Part shown: piece by piece, positions 28,244 through 37,321 of the stretch
Layout of the letters: the number at the start of each line of letters is the position of its first letter
Position numbering within the stretch: the first letter of the stretch is position 1
NCBI GenBank assembly: GCA_018061005.1
Contig: JAGOVA010000003.1
Span: forward strand, 69,466-133,465
Reading direction: 5' to 3'
Source: Sterolibacterium sp.
Lineage (GTDB): Bacteria > Pseudomonadota > Gammaproteobacteria > Burkholderiales > Rhodocyclaceae
DNA length: 64,000 nt
Made by a program: the position numbers and the translations under genes
Notes under the pieces: model-generated
Databases searched by the model: none
Told to the model about the DNA's origin: nothing
The model's input: the letters and a program-made list of their open reading frames with translations, nothing else

Positions 28244-30031
28244 TTGAAGCCCACCGATATCAATAATCCCGAGTATTTCCACAAGGTCGTCGATTGCCAG
28301 TGGGCTTGTCCCGCGCACACGCCGGTTCCCCAGTACATCCGCGCGATTGCCGGCGGGCAATATGCCGATGCCTACATGATCAACTGGCGCGCCAATGTCT
28401 TTCCCGGCATCCTCGGTCGTGTTTGCGACCGTCCTTGCGAACCGGCCTGCCGCCGGGGGCGTGTGGATAAAGAGCCGGTGGCGATTTGCCGTCTCAAGCG
28501 GGTCGCTGCGGATTTCAAGGAAGATATCCGCGATCGTCTGCCGCAGGCACCCACCCAGAAAAATGGCAAGCGCATTGCCTGTGTCGGCGCGGGACCCGCA
28601 TCGCTGACCGTGGCGCGCGATCTGACCGCCATCGGTTATGACGTGACCGTGTTTGACAACGGCAAGTCGGTCGGCGGCATGATGCGTAGCCAGATTCCCA
28701 AGTTCCGCCTGCCGGACCGCGTGATCGACGAAGAGTGCGATTATGTTTTTAGCCTGGGGGCTGAAAAACGACTGGATTGCTGGGTCAATAGCCTGCAGGA
28801 GCTGCTCGCGCAGAACTGGGATGCTGTGTTTGTGGGCACGGGTGCCCCGCGTGGTCGTGATGCCGATGTGCCGGGGCGCAAGGAAGCCGCCGCGCATATT
28901 CATATCGGGATTGAGTGGCTGGCTAATGTGGCTTTTGGCCATGTGGACAAGATTTCACCACGCGTCATTGTGCTCGGCGGCGGCAACACCGCGATGGACT
29001 GCTGCCGTTCAGCGCGACGTCTGGGCGGTACGGATGTCAAGGTGGTGGTGCGTAGTGGCTTCGATGAAATGAAGGCTTCGCCGTGGGAAAAGGAAGATGC
29101 CCTGCATGAAGGGATTCCAATCCACAATTTCCTTGTGCCGAAAGAATTTGTTCATGATAACGGCAAGCTGCGCGGTGTGTCTTTTGAAAAGGTCAGTGCC
29201 GAGTACGACGCCAAGGGACGACGCAATCTGGTGCCGACCGGCGAGCCTGCCGTGTTGATGGAATGCGATGAAGTGCTGGTGGCAATCGGTCAGGAAAACA
29301 GCTTTCCGTGGATCGAGCGCGATATTGGCATCGAGTTCGATCAATGGGGCATGCCGGTACTCGATGCTCAAACCTTCCAGTCGTCCCTGCCCAAAGTGTT
29401 CTTTGGTGGCGATGCGGCCTTTGGTCCGAAGAACATCATCACTGCGGTGGCACAGGGGCATGATGCCGCCATTTCCATCGATAACTACTGCCGTGGCAAG
29501 GCGGTCGCCCAGCGTGTGATTCCGCCGGTCAATCTGGTCAGCCAGAAGATGGGCATCCATGAGTGGAGTTACGATAATCAGGTTTCGGAAGATGCGCGCA
29601 AGAAAGTGCCGATGAAGCCGCTGGAAAAGGCGCTGGCGGATATCAAGCTGGAGCTGGAGCTGGGTTACGACCCGCGTCTGGCGTATGCCGAAGCCGAGCG
29701 TTGCCTCAACTGCGACGCCGAGACCGTGTTTGCGCCCAAGCTGTGTATCGAATGTGATGCCTGTGTCGATATCTGCCCGACCGAGTGCATCAGCTTCATC
29801 GCCAATGGCGAGGAAGCCGATTTGCGAGGTCGCCTCAAAGCCCCGGCGAATAATCTTGAGCAGGCCTTGTATGTGTCGCCCGAGCTCAAGACGACGCGGG
29901 TCATGGTCAAGGATGAGAATGTTTGCCTGCATTGCGGCATGTGTGCCGAACGTTGCCCGACGGGCGCGTGGGATATGCAGGCGTTTTATTATGAAATCAC
30001 CCACGCCGGTGCGGAGGTTCCCAAGCGATGA
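28244..30031 (+). CDS. NAD(P)H-dependent FAD/Fe-S oxidoreductase (glutamate synthase small-subunit-like), partner of 2-oxoacid:ferredoxin oxidoreductase
   Basis: A 595-residue multi-cofactor protein. An N-terminal Cys-rich helical domain (VDCQWACPAHTPV, VCDRPCEPACRR) binds Fe-S. Next comes an FAD Rossmann motif (GAGPASLTVARDL), an NAD(P)H motif (VLGGGNTAMDCCRSARRLG) and two C-terminal 4Fe-4S motifs (CIECDACVDICP, CLHCGMCAERCP). It likely moves electrons between NAD(P)H and ferredoxin for the KorA/KorB enzyme, whose genes follow with 4-nt ATGA overlaps. A comparable reductase accompanies KorAB of Thauera aromatica. The TTG at 28244 is chosen because AGGAGG stands 8 nt upstream and the upstream frame is thiolase out of frame. 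Confidence 0.87.
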   Translation: MKPTDINNPEYFHKVVDCQWACPAHTPVPQYIRAIAGGQYADAYMINWRANVFPGILGRVCDRPCEPACRRGRVDKEPVAICRLKRVAADFKEDIRDRLPQAPTQKNGKRIACVGAGPASLTVARDLTAIGYDVTVFDNGKSVGGMMRSQIPKFRLPDRVIDEECDYVFSLGAEKRLDCWVNSLQELLAQNWDAVFVGTGAPRGRDADVPGRKEAAAHIHIGIEWLANVAFGHVDKISPRVIVLGGGNTAMDCCRSARRLGGTDVKVVVRSGFDEMKASPWEKEDALHEGIPIHNFLVPKEFVHDNGKLRGVSFEKVSAEYDAKGRRNLVPTGEPAVLMECDEVLVAIGQENSFPWIERDIGIEFDQWGMPVLDAQTFQSSLPKVFFGGDAAFGPKNIITAVAQGHDAAISIDNYCRGKAVAQRVIPPVNLVSQKMGIHEWSYDNQVSEDARKKVPMKPLEKALADIKLELELGYDPRLAYAEAERCLNCDAETVFAPKLCIECDACVDICPTECISFIANGEEADLRGRLKAPANNLEQALYVSPELKTTRVMVKDENVCLHCGMCAERCPTGAWDMQAFYYEITHAGAEVPKR

Positions 30032-31887
30032 GTCAGCAAAATAACGCGCATGCAGCCATTCAGGGCTGCAATGATTTTGTCATCAAGTTTGCCAACGTCA
30101 ATGGCTCCGGTTCGGCTTCCGCCAACGAGCTGTTTGCCCGTTCCATCATCCGCATGGGTGTGTCGGTCGCGCCGCGCAACATCTTCCCGTCGAACATTCA
30201 GGGGATGCCGACCTGGTATGAGCTGCGGGTGTCGGCCGAAGGCTGGCTGGGGCGGCGTGGCGGTTGCGACATGATGGTGGCGATGAATCCGCAGACCTGG
30301 GATCGCGACATTGCCGAAATTTCGCCTGGCGGCTATTTGCTGTATGACGCAACTAAGGCTTTGCCGCGTTCCAAGTTCCGCGATGATCTGAACATCATCG
30401 GCATTCCGCTGACTGAGCTGTGCAACCGGGAATACAAAGATGCCCGTCAGCGGCAACTGTTCAAGAACATCATGTACGTCGGTTCGCTGGCTGCATTGAT
30501 CGACATTGATCTGAAAGAAATCGAAAAACTGATCGGCGAACAGTATCGCAGCAAGGAGCAGTTGATCGACGCCAACATGAAGGCGTTGAAAATCGGTTAC
30601 GACTACGCCCAGACCCACTTCACCTGCCCGCTGGCGCTGCGTGTTGAGCGTGCCGACATGATCGGCGACCGCATCATCATCGATGGCAACAGTGCCTGCG
30701 GCCTGGGCGCGGTGTATGGCGGCGCGACAGTGGCGGCCTGGTATCCGATCACGCCATCGACCTCGGTGATCGAGTCGTTTTCCAGCTACTGCCGCAAATA
30801 CCGTGTCGATCCGGATAACGGTGCCAGCCGCTATGCCATCGTGCAGGCTGAAGATGAACTGGCTTCGATCGGCATGGTCATTGGTGCCGGCTGGAACGGC
30901 GCGCGTGCCTTTACGGCCACGTCCGGCCCCGGCATTTCGCTGATGCAGGAATTCTTTGGCCTGGCCTATTTTGCCGAGATACCGGCGGTGATCTTTAATG
31001 TGCAGCGCGGCGGCCCCTCGACCGGTATGCCCACACGCACCCAGCAGTCCGATCTGATTTCCTGTGCTTACGCCTCGCATGGCGACACCCGTCATGTGCT
31101 GCTGTTTCCGGAAGATCCTTACGAGTGTTTCGAACTGGGCGCGCAGGCCTTTGATCTGGCTGAACGTTTGCAGACGCCGGTTTTCGTCATGCTGGATCTG
31201 GACATCGGCATGAATGAACGCCTGTGCAAGCCCTTCACCTGGGATGACAGCCACATTTACGATCGCGGCAAAGTGATGTCGGAAGAAGAACTGGAGTCGG
31301 GAAAAGATTTTGGCCGCTATCTCGATGTCGATGGTGATGGCATCCCCTATCGCACCATCCCCGGCACGCATCCGACGCGCGGTGCGTTCTTCACCCGGGG
31401 TACGACGCGCAACGCTTACGCCAAGTACAGCGAAACCGGCGCGGATTATGTCTATAACATGGAACGCCTGCGACGCAAGCTGGATACGGCCGGGAAAATC
31501 GCGCCCGCCCCCATCCTGCAGCAGGCCAAACTGCCTACGACCATCGGTGTGATCCATTATGGCTCGACCAGTGCGGCCATGGCAGAGGCCAGTGTCCAAC
31601 TGGAACAGCGTGGGCTGCATGTCGATACCCTGCGTGTGCGGGCTTTCCCGTTCAGCGATGAAGTAGCGAATTTCATCGAGCGTCACGAGCGGGTGTTCGT
31701 GGTCGAACAGAACGAAAGCGCGCAGTTGCGTAGCCTCATCATCAACGAATGCGATATTGATCCGAAAAAGCTGGTGCGTGTGCTGCACTATGACGGCACG
31801 CCGATCACAGCTCGTTTTATTGGCGAACGCATTGAGGCCGCGCTGTCTGGTGTTCAAGCTCAACAAACCCGCAAGGTGGCCTCATGA
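30028..31887 (+). CDS. korA: 2-oxoacid:ferredoxin oxidoreductase, alpha subunit (gamma-alpha fusion)
   Basis: A 619-residue subunit. Residues about 15-195 are the gamma-type domain (VKFANVNGSGSASANELFARSI). From about 225 the pyrimidine-binding alpha domain begins (NSACGLGAVYGGATVAAWYPITPSTS), with TATSGPGISLMQEF and QRGGPSTGMPTRTQQSDL. With the beta subunit it oxidises or reductively carboxylates a 2-oxoacid, most likely 2-oxoglutarate, using CoA and ferredoxin. The start overlaps the reductase gene by 4 nt and the end overlaps korB by 4 nt, so stoichiometric coupled translation is expected. Confidence 0.9.
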   Translation: MSQQNNAHAAIQGCNDFVIKFANVNGSGSASANELFARSIIRMGVSVAPRNIFPSNIQGMPTWYELRVSAEGWLGRRGGCDMMVAMNPQTWDRDIAEISPGGYLLYDATKALPRSKFRDDLNIIGIPLTELCNREYKDARQRQLFKNIMYVGSLAALIDIDLKEIEKLIGEQYRSKEQLIDANMKALKIGYDYAQTHFTCPLALRVERADMIGDRIIIDGNSACGLGAVYGGATVAAWYPITPSTSVIESFSSYCRKYRVDPDNGASRYAIVQAEDELASIGMVIGAGWNGARAFTATSGPGISLMQEFFGLAYFAEIPAVIFNVQRGGPSTGMPTRTQQSDLISCAYASHGDTRHVLLFPEDPYECFELGAQAFDLAERLQTPVFVMLDLDIGMNERLCKPFTWDDSHIYDRGKVMSEEELESGKDFGRYLDVDGDGIPYRTIPGTHPTRGAFFTRGTTRNAYAKYSETGADYVYNMERLRRKLDTAGKIAPAPILQQAKLPTTIGVIHYGSTSAAMAEASVQLEQRGLHVDTLRVRAFPFSDEVANFIERHERVFVVEQNESAQLRSLIINECDIDPKKLVRVLHYDGTPITARFIGERIEAALSGVQAQQTRKVAS

Positions 31888-32939
31888 CCTATATTGCCAA
31901 ACCAAAACTGCTGCGCCCGGACACACCGAAGAACGCGCTGGGTTACACGCGGCGCGACTACGAAGGTGCCATCTCAACCCTGTGCGCTGGCTGTGGCCAC
32001 GACTCGATCAGCGCGGCCATTGTGCAGGCCTGCTTCGATCTGGACATCGAGCCGCATCGCGTGGCCAAGCTTTCCGGCATTGGTTGTTCGTCGAAAACGC
32101 CCGATTACTTTCTTGGCAATTCCCACGGTTTCAACAGCGTGCATGGCCGCATGCCGTCGGTGCTGACCGGCGCGGCGCTGGCCAATCGCGATCTGCTGTA
32201 CCTGGGTGTTTCCGGTGATGGCGATTCGGCCTCTATCGGCATCGGTCAGTTTGCCCATGCCATGCGGCGCGGCGTGAATATGACCTACATTTGTGAGAAT
32301 AACGGCGTGTATGGGCTGACCAAAGGGCAGTTCTCTGCCACCAGCGACAAAGGCTCGAAAAACAAGCGCGGCGTGGTCAATAGCGACAGCCCGATCGACC
32401 TCGCCGCACTCGCCCTGCAACTGGGGGCGACCTATGTCGGGCGCAGTTTCTCAGGCGACAAAGAGCAGCTGATCCCGCTCATCAAGGGCGCACTGCGTCA
32501 TCGTGGCCCGGCCTTTATCGACATCCTCAGCCCCTGCGTGACCTTCAATAACCACGCCGGTTCGACCAAGAGCTACGACTATGTGCGTGAACACAATGAG
32601 GCGGTGAATCGCGTCGAAGTCATTTTGCCGCGCGACCCGATCGAAACCTCATACCCGCCGGGTTCCTTGCGTCGCGTCGTGCAGCATGACGGCTCGGTGC
32701 TGCATCTGCGGAAAGTGGCGGAAGCTTATGATCCGACCGATCGTATTGGTGCAATGAATTACCTGCAGGAGCGTCATGCGCTGGGCGAGATTGTCACCGG
32801 CCTGCTGTATGTCGATAGCAGTGCAGAAGACCTGCACCGCCACCTCAATACCGTAGCCAAGCCGCTCAATAAACTCAGGGATGCCTATCTTTGCCCCGGC
32901 AGCAAGGCACTGGATGCGTTGAATGCCTCATTGCGCTAA
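31884..32939 (+). CDS. korB: 2-oxoacid:ferredoxin oxidoreductase, beta subunit
   Basis: A 351-residue thiamine-diphosphate subunit. CAGCGHDSISAAI supplies Fe-S or cofactor residues. The TPP-binding motif runs from GDGDSASIGIGQ to YICENNGVYGLTKGQ. LSGIGCSSKTPDYF and SPCVTFNN are typical of KorB/PorB. Substrate (2-oxoglutarate versus pyruvate) is inferred from overall resemblance to KorB and is not certain. The gene ends the operon, and a strong terminator lies 28 bp downstream. The oxygen sensitivity usual in the family suggests use under low oxygen. Confidence 0.9.
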   Translation: MTYIAKPKLLRPDTPKNALGYTRRDYEGAISTLCAGCGHDSISAAIVQACFDLDIEPHRVAKLSGIGCSSKTPDYFLGNSHGFNSVHGRMPSVLTGAALANRDLLYLGVSGDGDSASIGIGQFAHAMRRGVNMTYICENNGVYGLTKGQFSATSDKGSKNKRGVVNSDSPIDLAALALQLGATYVGRSFSGDKEQLIPLIKGALRHRGPAFIDILSPCVTFNNHAGSTKSYDYVREHNEAVNRVEVILPRDPIETSYPPGSLRRVVQHDGSVLHLRKVAEAYDPTDRIGAMNYLQERHALGEIVTGLLYVDSSAEDLHRHLNTVAKPLNKLRDAYLCPGSKALDALNASLR

Positions 32940-32966
32940 CCCGGCGTTGCCTGTGCTTCTCCCGTC

Positions 32967-33007
32967 ATCCGCCCGGCGCACTTTCGCGTGGCCGGGCGGA
33001 TTGTTTT
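32967..33007 (+). terminator. Rho-independent terminator after korB
   Basis: A perfect 11-bp GC-rich stem (ATCCGCCCGGC/GCCGGGCGGAT) with a 13-nt loop is followed by TGTTTT. Confidence 0.85.
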
Positions 33008-33149
33008 GCTGCGTGAAAAAGCGCATGAACGCCCGCCTCATTCATCGAGCGAACTTCCCCCGAACGAGCCAAGATGCCGTTAGAATTCACCACAGATTTT
33101 GGTTGCATGCTATGTTTCGCTACAACCAGTTGATTCTAAAGGGAATCAT

Positions 33150-34325
33150 ATGACGCAAGTGCAGAGTACGCAACGCAGCCTGCTGTCTCGTGTGGTGGAT
33201 GGCTATGTACATCCCAGTTTCCGTGTGGATTCGGATACGTTTTTCCGTGGCCGCATCCTGATCGCCGCCATGCTGATTTTTGTGACAGTTTCGGCACTGG
33301 CTTACGCGGCGGTGCTGGCAACCCCCTTTCTTGCCCGTTCAGTTTTTTGGGCGAGCGTGATCTTGCCGCCGACCACGCTGACTTTCGTCGGGCTGCTCAT
33401 CCTGGTGCGTACCCGTGGCCATTACCTGCTCACCAGTGTGATCAGTGTGCTGGTGTTGTTTGCCATCATTGTCGTGGGGGTCTGTGTTTCAGGCGGGCCA
33501 GCGGTATCTCCGGTGGTGCAGTTGCTGGTGATTCCTCCGCTCACCGCCTACTTCTTTGGCGGTTTGCGCTGGGGGGGGATGGCCGTTGCGCTGTCATTTG
33601 GCGCGCTCATCGTGCTGGTGGGCTTGCATGTGCTGGGTGTGCCTTTTCTGCAAACGGTGAGTTCTGACAGCCAGATGGCCATCGCGCGTGACATTGTGAT
33701 CTTCCTGAATCTGTCAGTGGTTTCCGGCATGGCGTTTATTTACGAATTCACGGCGGCAGCCCTGAAGCGTGAGCGCGATACCGAGCATGAAAAATACATC
33801 CTGCTGGCCAAAACCGATCCGCTGACCGGGTTGGCCAACCGGCGTAACTTCGATGCCATGCTGGAAGAACGCATCCAGTTGTATGGCGCGCAAAACCCGC
33901 CCCGCCGCTTTGCTTTGGGCTATCTGGATCTCGATGGATTCAAACCCATCAACGATCAGCATGGTCATGCGGTGGGCGATGAAGTTCTGTGTGTGATTTC
34001 CGACCGTTTGCGCGCTGCCTTACGCGGCTCCGATTTCGTCGGGCGGCACGGCGGTGATGAATTCATGATGTTGCTGGATGTCGCCGGTCAGCAAGGCGTG
34101 CTTGAAGTCATGGCGGATCGCATCCTGGCCTCCATTGCCCAGCCGATCAAGACCAGCGTAGGCATGGTGGGGGTGACCGGCAGCCTAGGGTTTGCGATGT
34201 TCCCGCTGGATGCGGCGGACATCAAGAATCTGACCAAGGCGGCCGATGCCGCGATGTACACGGCCAAACTCAATCGGGGCACCTGGTGCCTTTATCGGCC
34301 GGACATGGCCGTCGCGCCCACCTGA
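33150..34325 (+). CDS. Membrane diguanylate cyclase
   Basis: A 391-residue protein with about six N-terminal helices (residues about 35-205), a short charged linker (LKRERDTEHEKY) and a GGDEF domain. The active-site loop is GGDEF (301-305). RxxD (292-295) forms an intact inhibitory site nine residues earlier. DPLTGLANRRNFDAML is the usual domain entry. It should synthesise c-di-GMP. The membrane part has no recognised ligand domain. The ATG at 33150 has AAAGGGAA upstream; the 17-codon upstream extension is not convincing. It has its own terminators on both sides. Confidence 0.9.
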   Translation: MTQVQSTQRSLLSRVVDGYVHPSFRVDSDTFFRGRILIAAMLIFVTVSALAYAAVLATPFLARSVFWASVILPPTTLTFVGLLILVRTRGHYLLTSVISVLVLFAIIVVGVCVSGGPAVSPVVQLLVIPPLTAYFFGGLRWGGMAVALSFGALIVLVGLHVLGVPFLQTVSSDSQMAIARDIVIFLNLSVVSGMAFIYEFTAAALKRERDTEHEKYILLAKTDPLTGLANRRNFDAMLEERIQLYGAQNPPRRFALGYLDLDGFKPINDQHGHAVGDEVLCVISDRLRAALRGSDFVGRHGGDEFMMLLDVAGQQGVLEVMADRILASIAQPIKTSVGMVGVTGSLGFAMFPLDAADIKNLTKAADAAMYTAKLNRGTWCLYRPDMAVAPT

Positions 34326-34367
34326 ATTTACCGCTGATTGCCTGTTTATTTTCTGTCGATTGCGTTA

Positions 34368-34413
34368 CTGCCCAAAAAGAAAGCCACCTCACGGTGGCTT
34401 CTTTTTTGGGCAG
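34368..34413. terminator. Bidirectional terminator between a diguanylate cyclase gene and fadL
   Basis: Near-perfect 21-nt arms (CTGCCCAAAAAGAAAGCCACC and its slightly shifted complement) flank a TCAC loop. Each outer arm gives an A-run or T-run, so termination works for both convergent genes. Confidence 0.9.
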
Positions 34414-34422
34414 CTGCTGGCT

Positions 34423-35703
34423 TCAGAAGTGATGATTGAGCTGGAAGGACAGGTATTCGGCACTGGCCTCAAAGTTGCCGCGCACTTGCTGCACTGCTGC
34501 GCCGGTCGAGGGGTTCAGGACGGTGCGGTCGGTGGACGAGTCTTTGAAGAAAATGTGCGAGTAGCCTACATCGACCGAGGTGGTCTTGGAAAGCGAATAA
34601 CGCGTACCGAGGGAAAGCCAGGTGCGGTTGGAGTCGGGCAGGGTCAGGGTACGATCCGCGTTGGCCTTGATGGGCGATTCGTCATGAGCCATGCCGGCGC
34701 GCAGCTTCCAGGCGTCATTCAGTTGATAGTTGGCACCCAGCCCGGCACGCCAGGTGTTCTTGAAGTTGTAGGTCAGCGAGTTAACCCGGTTGCCCGAGCT
34801 GCTCTGGATGACGGGCAGTGAGTTTACGGAGCTCCAGCCCGTCCAGGTCAGGTCGGCGAGCAGTTCCCATTGCCGGTCGATGCGCTGGCTCAAGGCCATC
34901 GAGAACGTATCCGGGGTTTCCAGTATGGAGCGGATGGGATAGCTGACGGGCGCGAGCGTGGCACCATTGGCATCCAGCGTGACCAGCTGGTGGCCTTCAA
35001 GATCGAACTTGATCTTGGAACGATAGGCTGCACCCAGGCGGGTGGACGGGGCGATCTGGTACATCGCACCGATATTCCAGCCCCAGGCGGTGTCTTCACC
35101 TTCTAGTTTGAACGTGACCGGACCCAGCGGGGAGGCCACTTTCTGGCGGAATTCAATTTCGTTCTTTGCCATATTGACGCCAAAGCCCAGCGAGAGCGCG
35201 TCATTGACCTTGTAGGCAATCGACGGGTTGATATTGATCTGCTTGAGTTCGGTGTAGTAACCGGCGAAGCGGCCGATGAAGTCGGGCGTGTATTCGCTCT
35301 TGTTGCCGAAGGTGGGCGAAACGCCGACCCCGATTCGCAGGGCGGGCGAAAGCGACATCGTCCAGTAGCCTGCGGGAATGATGGAGTGGCCACCGGCATT
35401 GCCGCCATTCGTGCCCAGGGGTTGCCCGGCGATCGGTGCAGTGCTCGTGTCGTTGAATTTGAGGGAGCGGTTCAGCAGGGTGGCTGCAGCCGCGATGTGG
35501 TGTCCTTCCGGCAACAAGGCCATACCCGCCGGGTTGGAAAAGATCGTGCTGGCATCTTCGGCGGTGGCGGCACCACCGGCGAAGGCGTTTCCGTTGCCGG
35601 AGCCATTCTGGCTGCTCAGGGCAAAACCGGAAGCAAATGCTGCGGGTGACAAGGCAGCAGCAATCGTCAGTGCGATGATCTTGCGGGTATGAAGCATGGT
35701 CAT
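34423..35703 (-). CDS. FadL/OmpP1/TodX family outer-membrane transport protein
   Basis: A 426-residue porin-like protein. The signal peptide ends near AAFASG. The mature N-terminus (GFALSSQNGSGNGNAFAGGAATAEDASTIFSNPAGMALL) is the FadL hatch with the NPA motif. The C-terminus (YLSFQLNHHF) ends in Phe, as outer-membrane barrels do. The family carries long-chain fatty acids or hydrophobic aromatics such as toluene across the outer membrane. It follows the cobalamin operon in the same direction, 82 bp after cobQ. The function suggests an independent unit, possibly linked to the nearby thiolase. Confidence 0.93.
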   Translation of the reverse strand: MTMLHTRKIIALTIAAALSPAAFASGFALSSQNGSGNGNAFAGGAATAEDASTIFSNPAGMALLPEGHHIAAAATLLNRSLKFNDTSTAPIAGQPLGTNGGNAGGHSIIPAGYWTMSLSPALRIGVGVSPTFGNKSEYTPDFIGRFAGYYTELKQININPSIAYKVNDALSLGFGVNMAKNEIEFRQKVASPLGPVTFKLEGEDTAWGWNIGAMYQIAPSTRLGAAYRSKIKFDLEGHQLVTLDANGATLAPVSYPIRSILETPDTFSMALSQRIDRQWELLADLTWTGWSSVNSLPVIQSSSGNRVNSLTYNFKNTWRAGLGANYQLNDAWKLRAGMAHDESPIKANADRTLTLPDSNRTWLSLGTRYSLSKTTSVDVGYSHIFFKDSSTDRTVLNPSTGAAVQQVRGNFEASAEYLSFQLNHHF

Positions 35704-35785
35704 ATTCCTCCGGTAGGTAGTGCGTAGGCACGGCTGTCACGATAGGGTGTTTGCCCGCTCAGGTCAAGGCGCTTTTTCAGTGATT

Positions 35786-37321
35786 TCAACGACTCAGCCG
35801 GTTTTGGCAGACTGGGGTACGGATGGGTGCGGATGGCTTGTCAGGGAACATCGCCTGCAGCCATGCCCCGTCCAGCGTGGCCTCCAGTGTGTCGGCCAGC
35901 CGCTCTATCGCCGCCTCGCGGTGGGCGGCCAGGTCGAAGGGTTCAGCTTCATGGCCTGCCCAGCGGAGCAGTGCCTGGAGTGCCAGGGGATGATCGAACA
36001 GGCCATGACAATAGCTGGCGAGAATCTGGTCGTCTTCCGAGCGCGCGCCGTCGGGTTGTCCGTCCAGCCAGGCAGCAGGCCGGGCGAGTGCGGGGCCGTG
36101 GCTGATGCCCATATGGATTTCATAGCCGTGGAGTGGCGGATTTCCGGGCAGTGCCAGCGTGCCGTGGACATTGGCCAGGCGTTTTTCGGGCTGCAGGGTG
36201 GTTTCGTAATCCAGCAGGCCGAAACCCGCCACCCGGGAGGGGATGCCCGCTTGACCTTCCAGCCCCAGCGGATCATGCAGGGCGCGGCCGAGCATCTGCA
36301 GGCCGCCACAGATGCCGATCACCTTGCCGCCATAGCGCAGATGGCGTCGCAGCGCGCTTTCCCAGCCTTGTGCGCGCAGCCAGGCCAGATCGGCGGCGAC
36401 CGCTTTCGAGCCGGGCAGCACGATCAGATCGGCGGGTGGAATGCTTTCGTTCGGGCTGATGAAATGAAAGTCCACCTGGGGGTGCAGGCGCAGCGGATCG
36501 CAGTCCGTGGCATTGGATATGCGTGGCAAGGCCGGGGCGATGACGTGCAGGCGATCGGCTGTGGCCTTTGCCGTGGCATGGATTGCGCAGGTTTTTGGCA
36601 AGGCATCTTCGGCATCCAGATGCAGGCCATGCAGGTAGGGCAGCACGCCGAGCACCGGTTTGCCGGTGCGCTTTTCCAGCCAGCGCAAGCCGGATTCGAG
36701 CAGGCTGAGATCGCCCCGGAAGCGGTTGATGACAAAGCCGATCACGCGCGCCTGTTCGCTGGCCGAGAGCAGTTCCAGCGTGCCGACCAGATGGGCAAAC
36801 ACGCCGCCACGGTCGATGTCGGCAATGAGGATGACCGGGCAATCCACTGCTTCGGCAAAGCCCATGTTGGCAATGTCGCGCGAGCGCAGATTGATTTCTG
36901 CCGGGCTGCCTGCGCCTTCGACGATGAGATAGTCGTATTGGCTAGTCAGCCGTTCATAAGAAGCCATCACCGCCTGCATCGCCTGCGCTTTGTAATCTTG
37001 ATACGCGCGGGCATCGAGATTGGCCGCGAGCTTGCCGTGAATGATGACCTGGGCGGCGCAGTCGCTGCCGGGTTTAAGCAATACCGGGTTGAAATCCGAG
37101 TGCGGCGGCAGTCGCGCCGCCTGCGCCTGTAGCGCCTGGGCGCGGCCTATCTCACCGCCATCGATGGTGACGGCGGAGTTGAGCGCCATGTTTTGTGGCT
37201 TGAAGGGCGCGACGCTCAGGCCACGTCGCGCCAGCAAGCGGCACAAGCCAGCCGCGAGCGTACTCTTGCCCGCATCCGAAGTGCAGCCTTGCACCATCAG
37301 GGTTTTTTTATTTGGGTTCAT
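35786..37321 (-). CDS. cobQ: Adenosylcobyric acid synthase (glutamine-hydrolysing)
   Basis: A 511-residue enzyme amidating positions b, d, e and g of adenosylcobyrinic acid diamide. The N-terminal dethiobiotin-synthetase-like ATP domain opens [21 protein letters not shown]. The C-terminal glutaminase has its Cys in [12 protein letters not shown] and a late His in [11 protein letters not shown]. The ATG at 37321 matches the family; the long upstream frame is the overlapping cobC region in another frame. It overlaps the upstream gene by 14 nt and is the last gene of the 16-gene cobalamin operon. Confidence 0.96.
   Translation of the reverse strand: MNPNKKTLMVQGCTSDAGKSTLAAGLCRLLARRGLSVAPFKPQNMALNSAVTIDGGEIGRAQALQAQAARLPPHSDFNPVLLKPGSDCAAQVIIHGKLAANLDARAYQDYKAQAMQAVMASYERLTSQYDYLIVEGAGSPAEINLRSRDIANMGFAEAVDCPVILIADIDRGGVFAHLVGTLELLSASEQARVIGFVINRFRGDLSLLESGLRWLEKRTGKPVLGVLPYLHGLHLDAEDALPKTCAIHATAKATADRLHVIAPALPRISNATDCDPLRLHPQVDFHFISPNESIPPADLIVLPGSKAVAADLAWLRAQGWESALRRHLRYGGKVIGICGGLQMLGRALHDPLGLEGQAGIPSRVAGFGLLDYETTLQPEKRLANVHGTLALPGNPPLHGYEIHMGISHGPALARPAAWLDGQPDGARSEDDQILASYCHGLFDHPLALQALLRWAGHEAEPFDLAAHREAAIERLADTLEATLDGAWLQAMFPDKPSAPIRTPVCQNRLSR

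Noticed and set aside
29989..31866. A 625-codon open frame on the reverse strand covering all of korA
   Set aside because: It is fully antisense to a gene with clear family motifs. The translation is rich in Arg/His/Gln with no domain, as expected from GC-rich codon bias.
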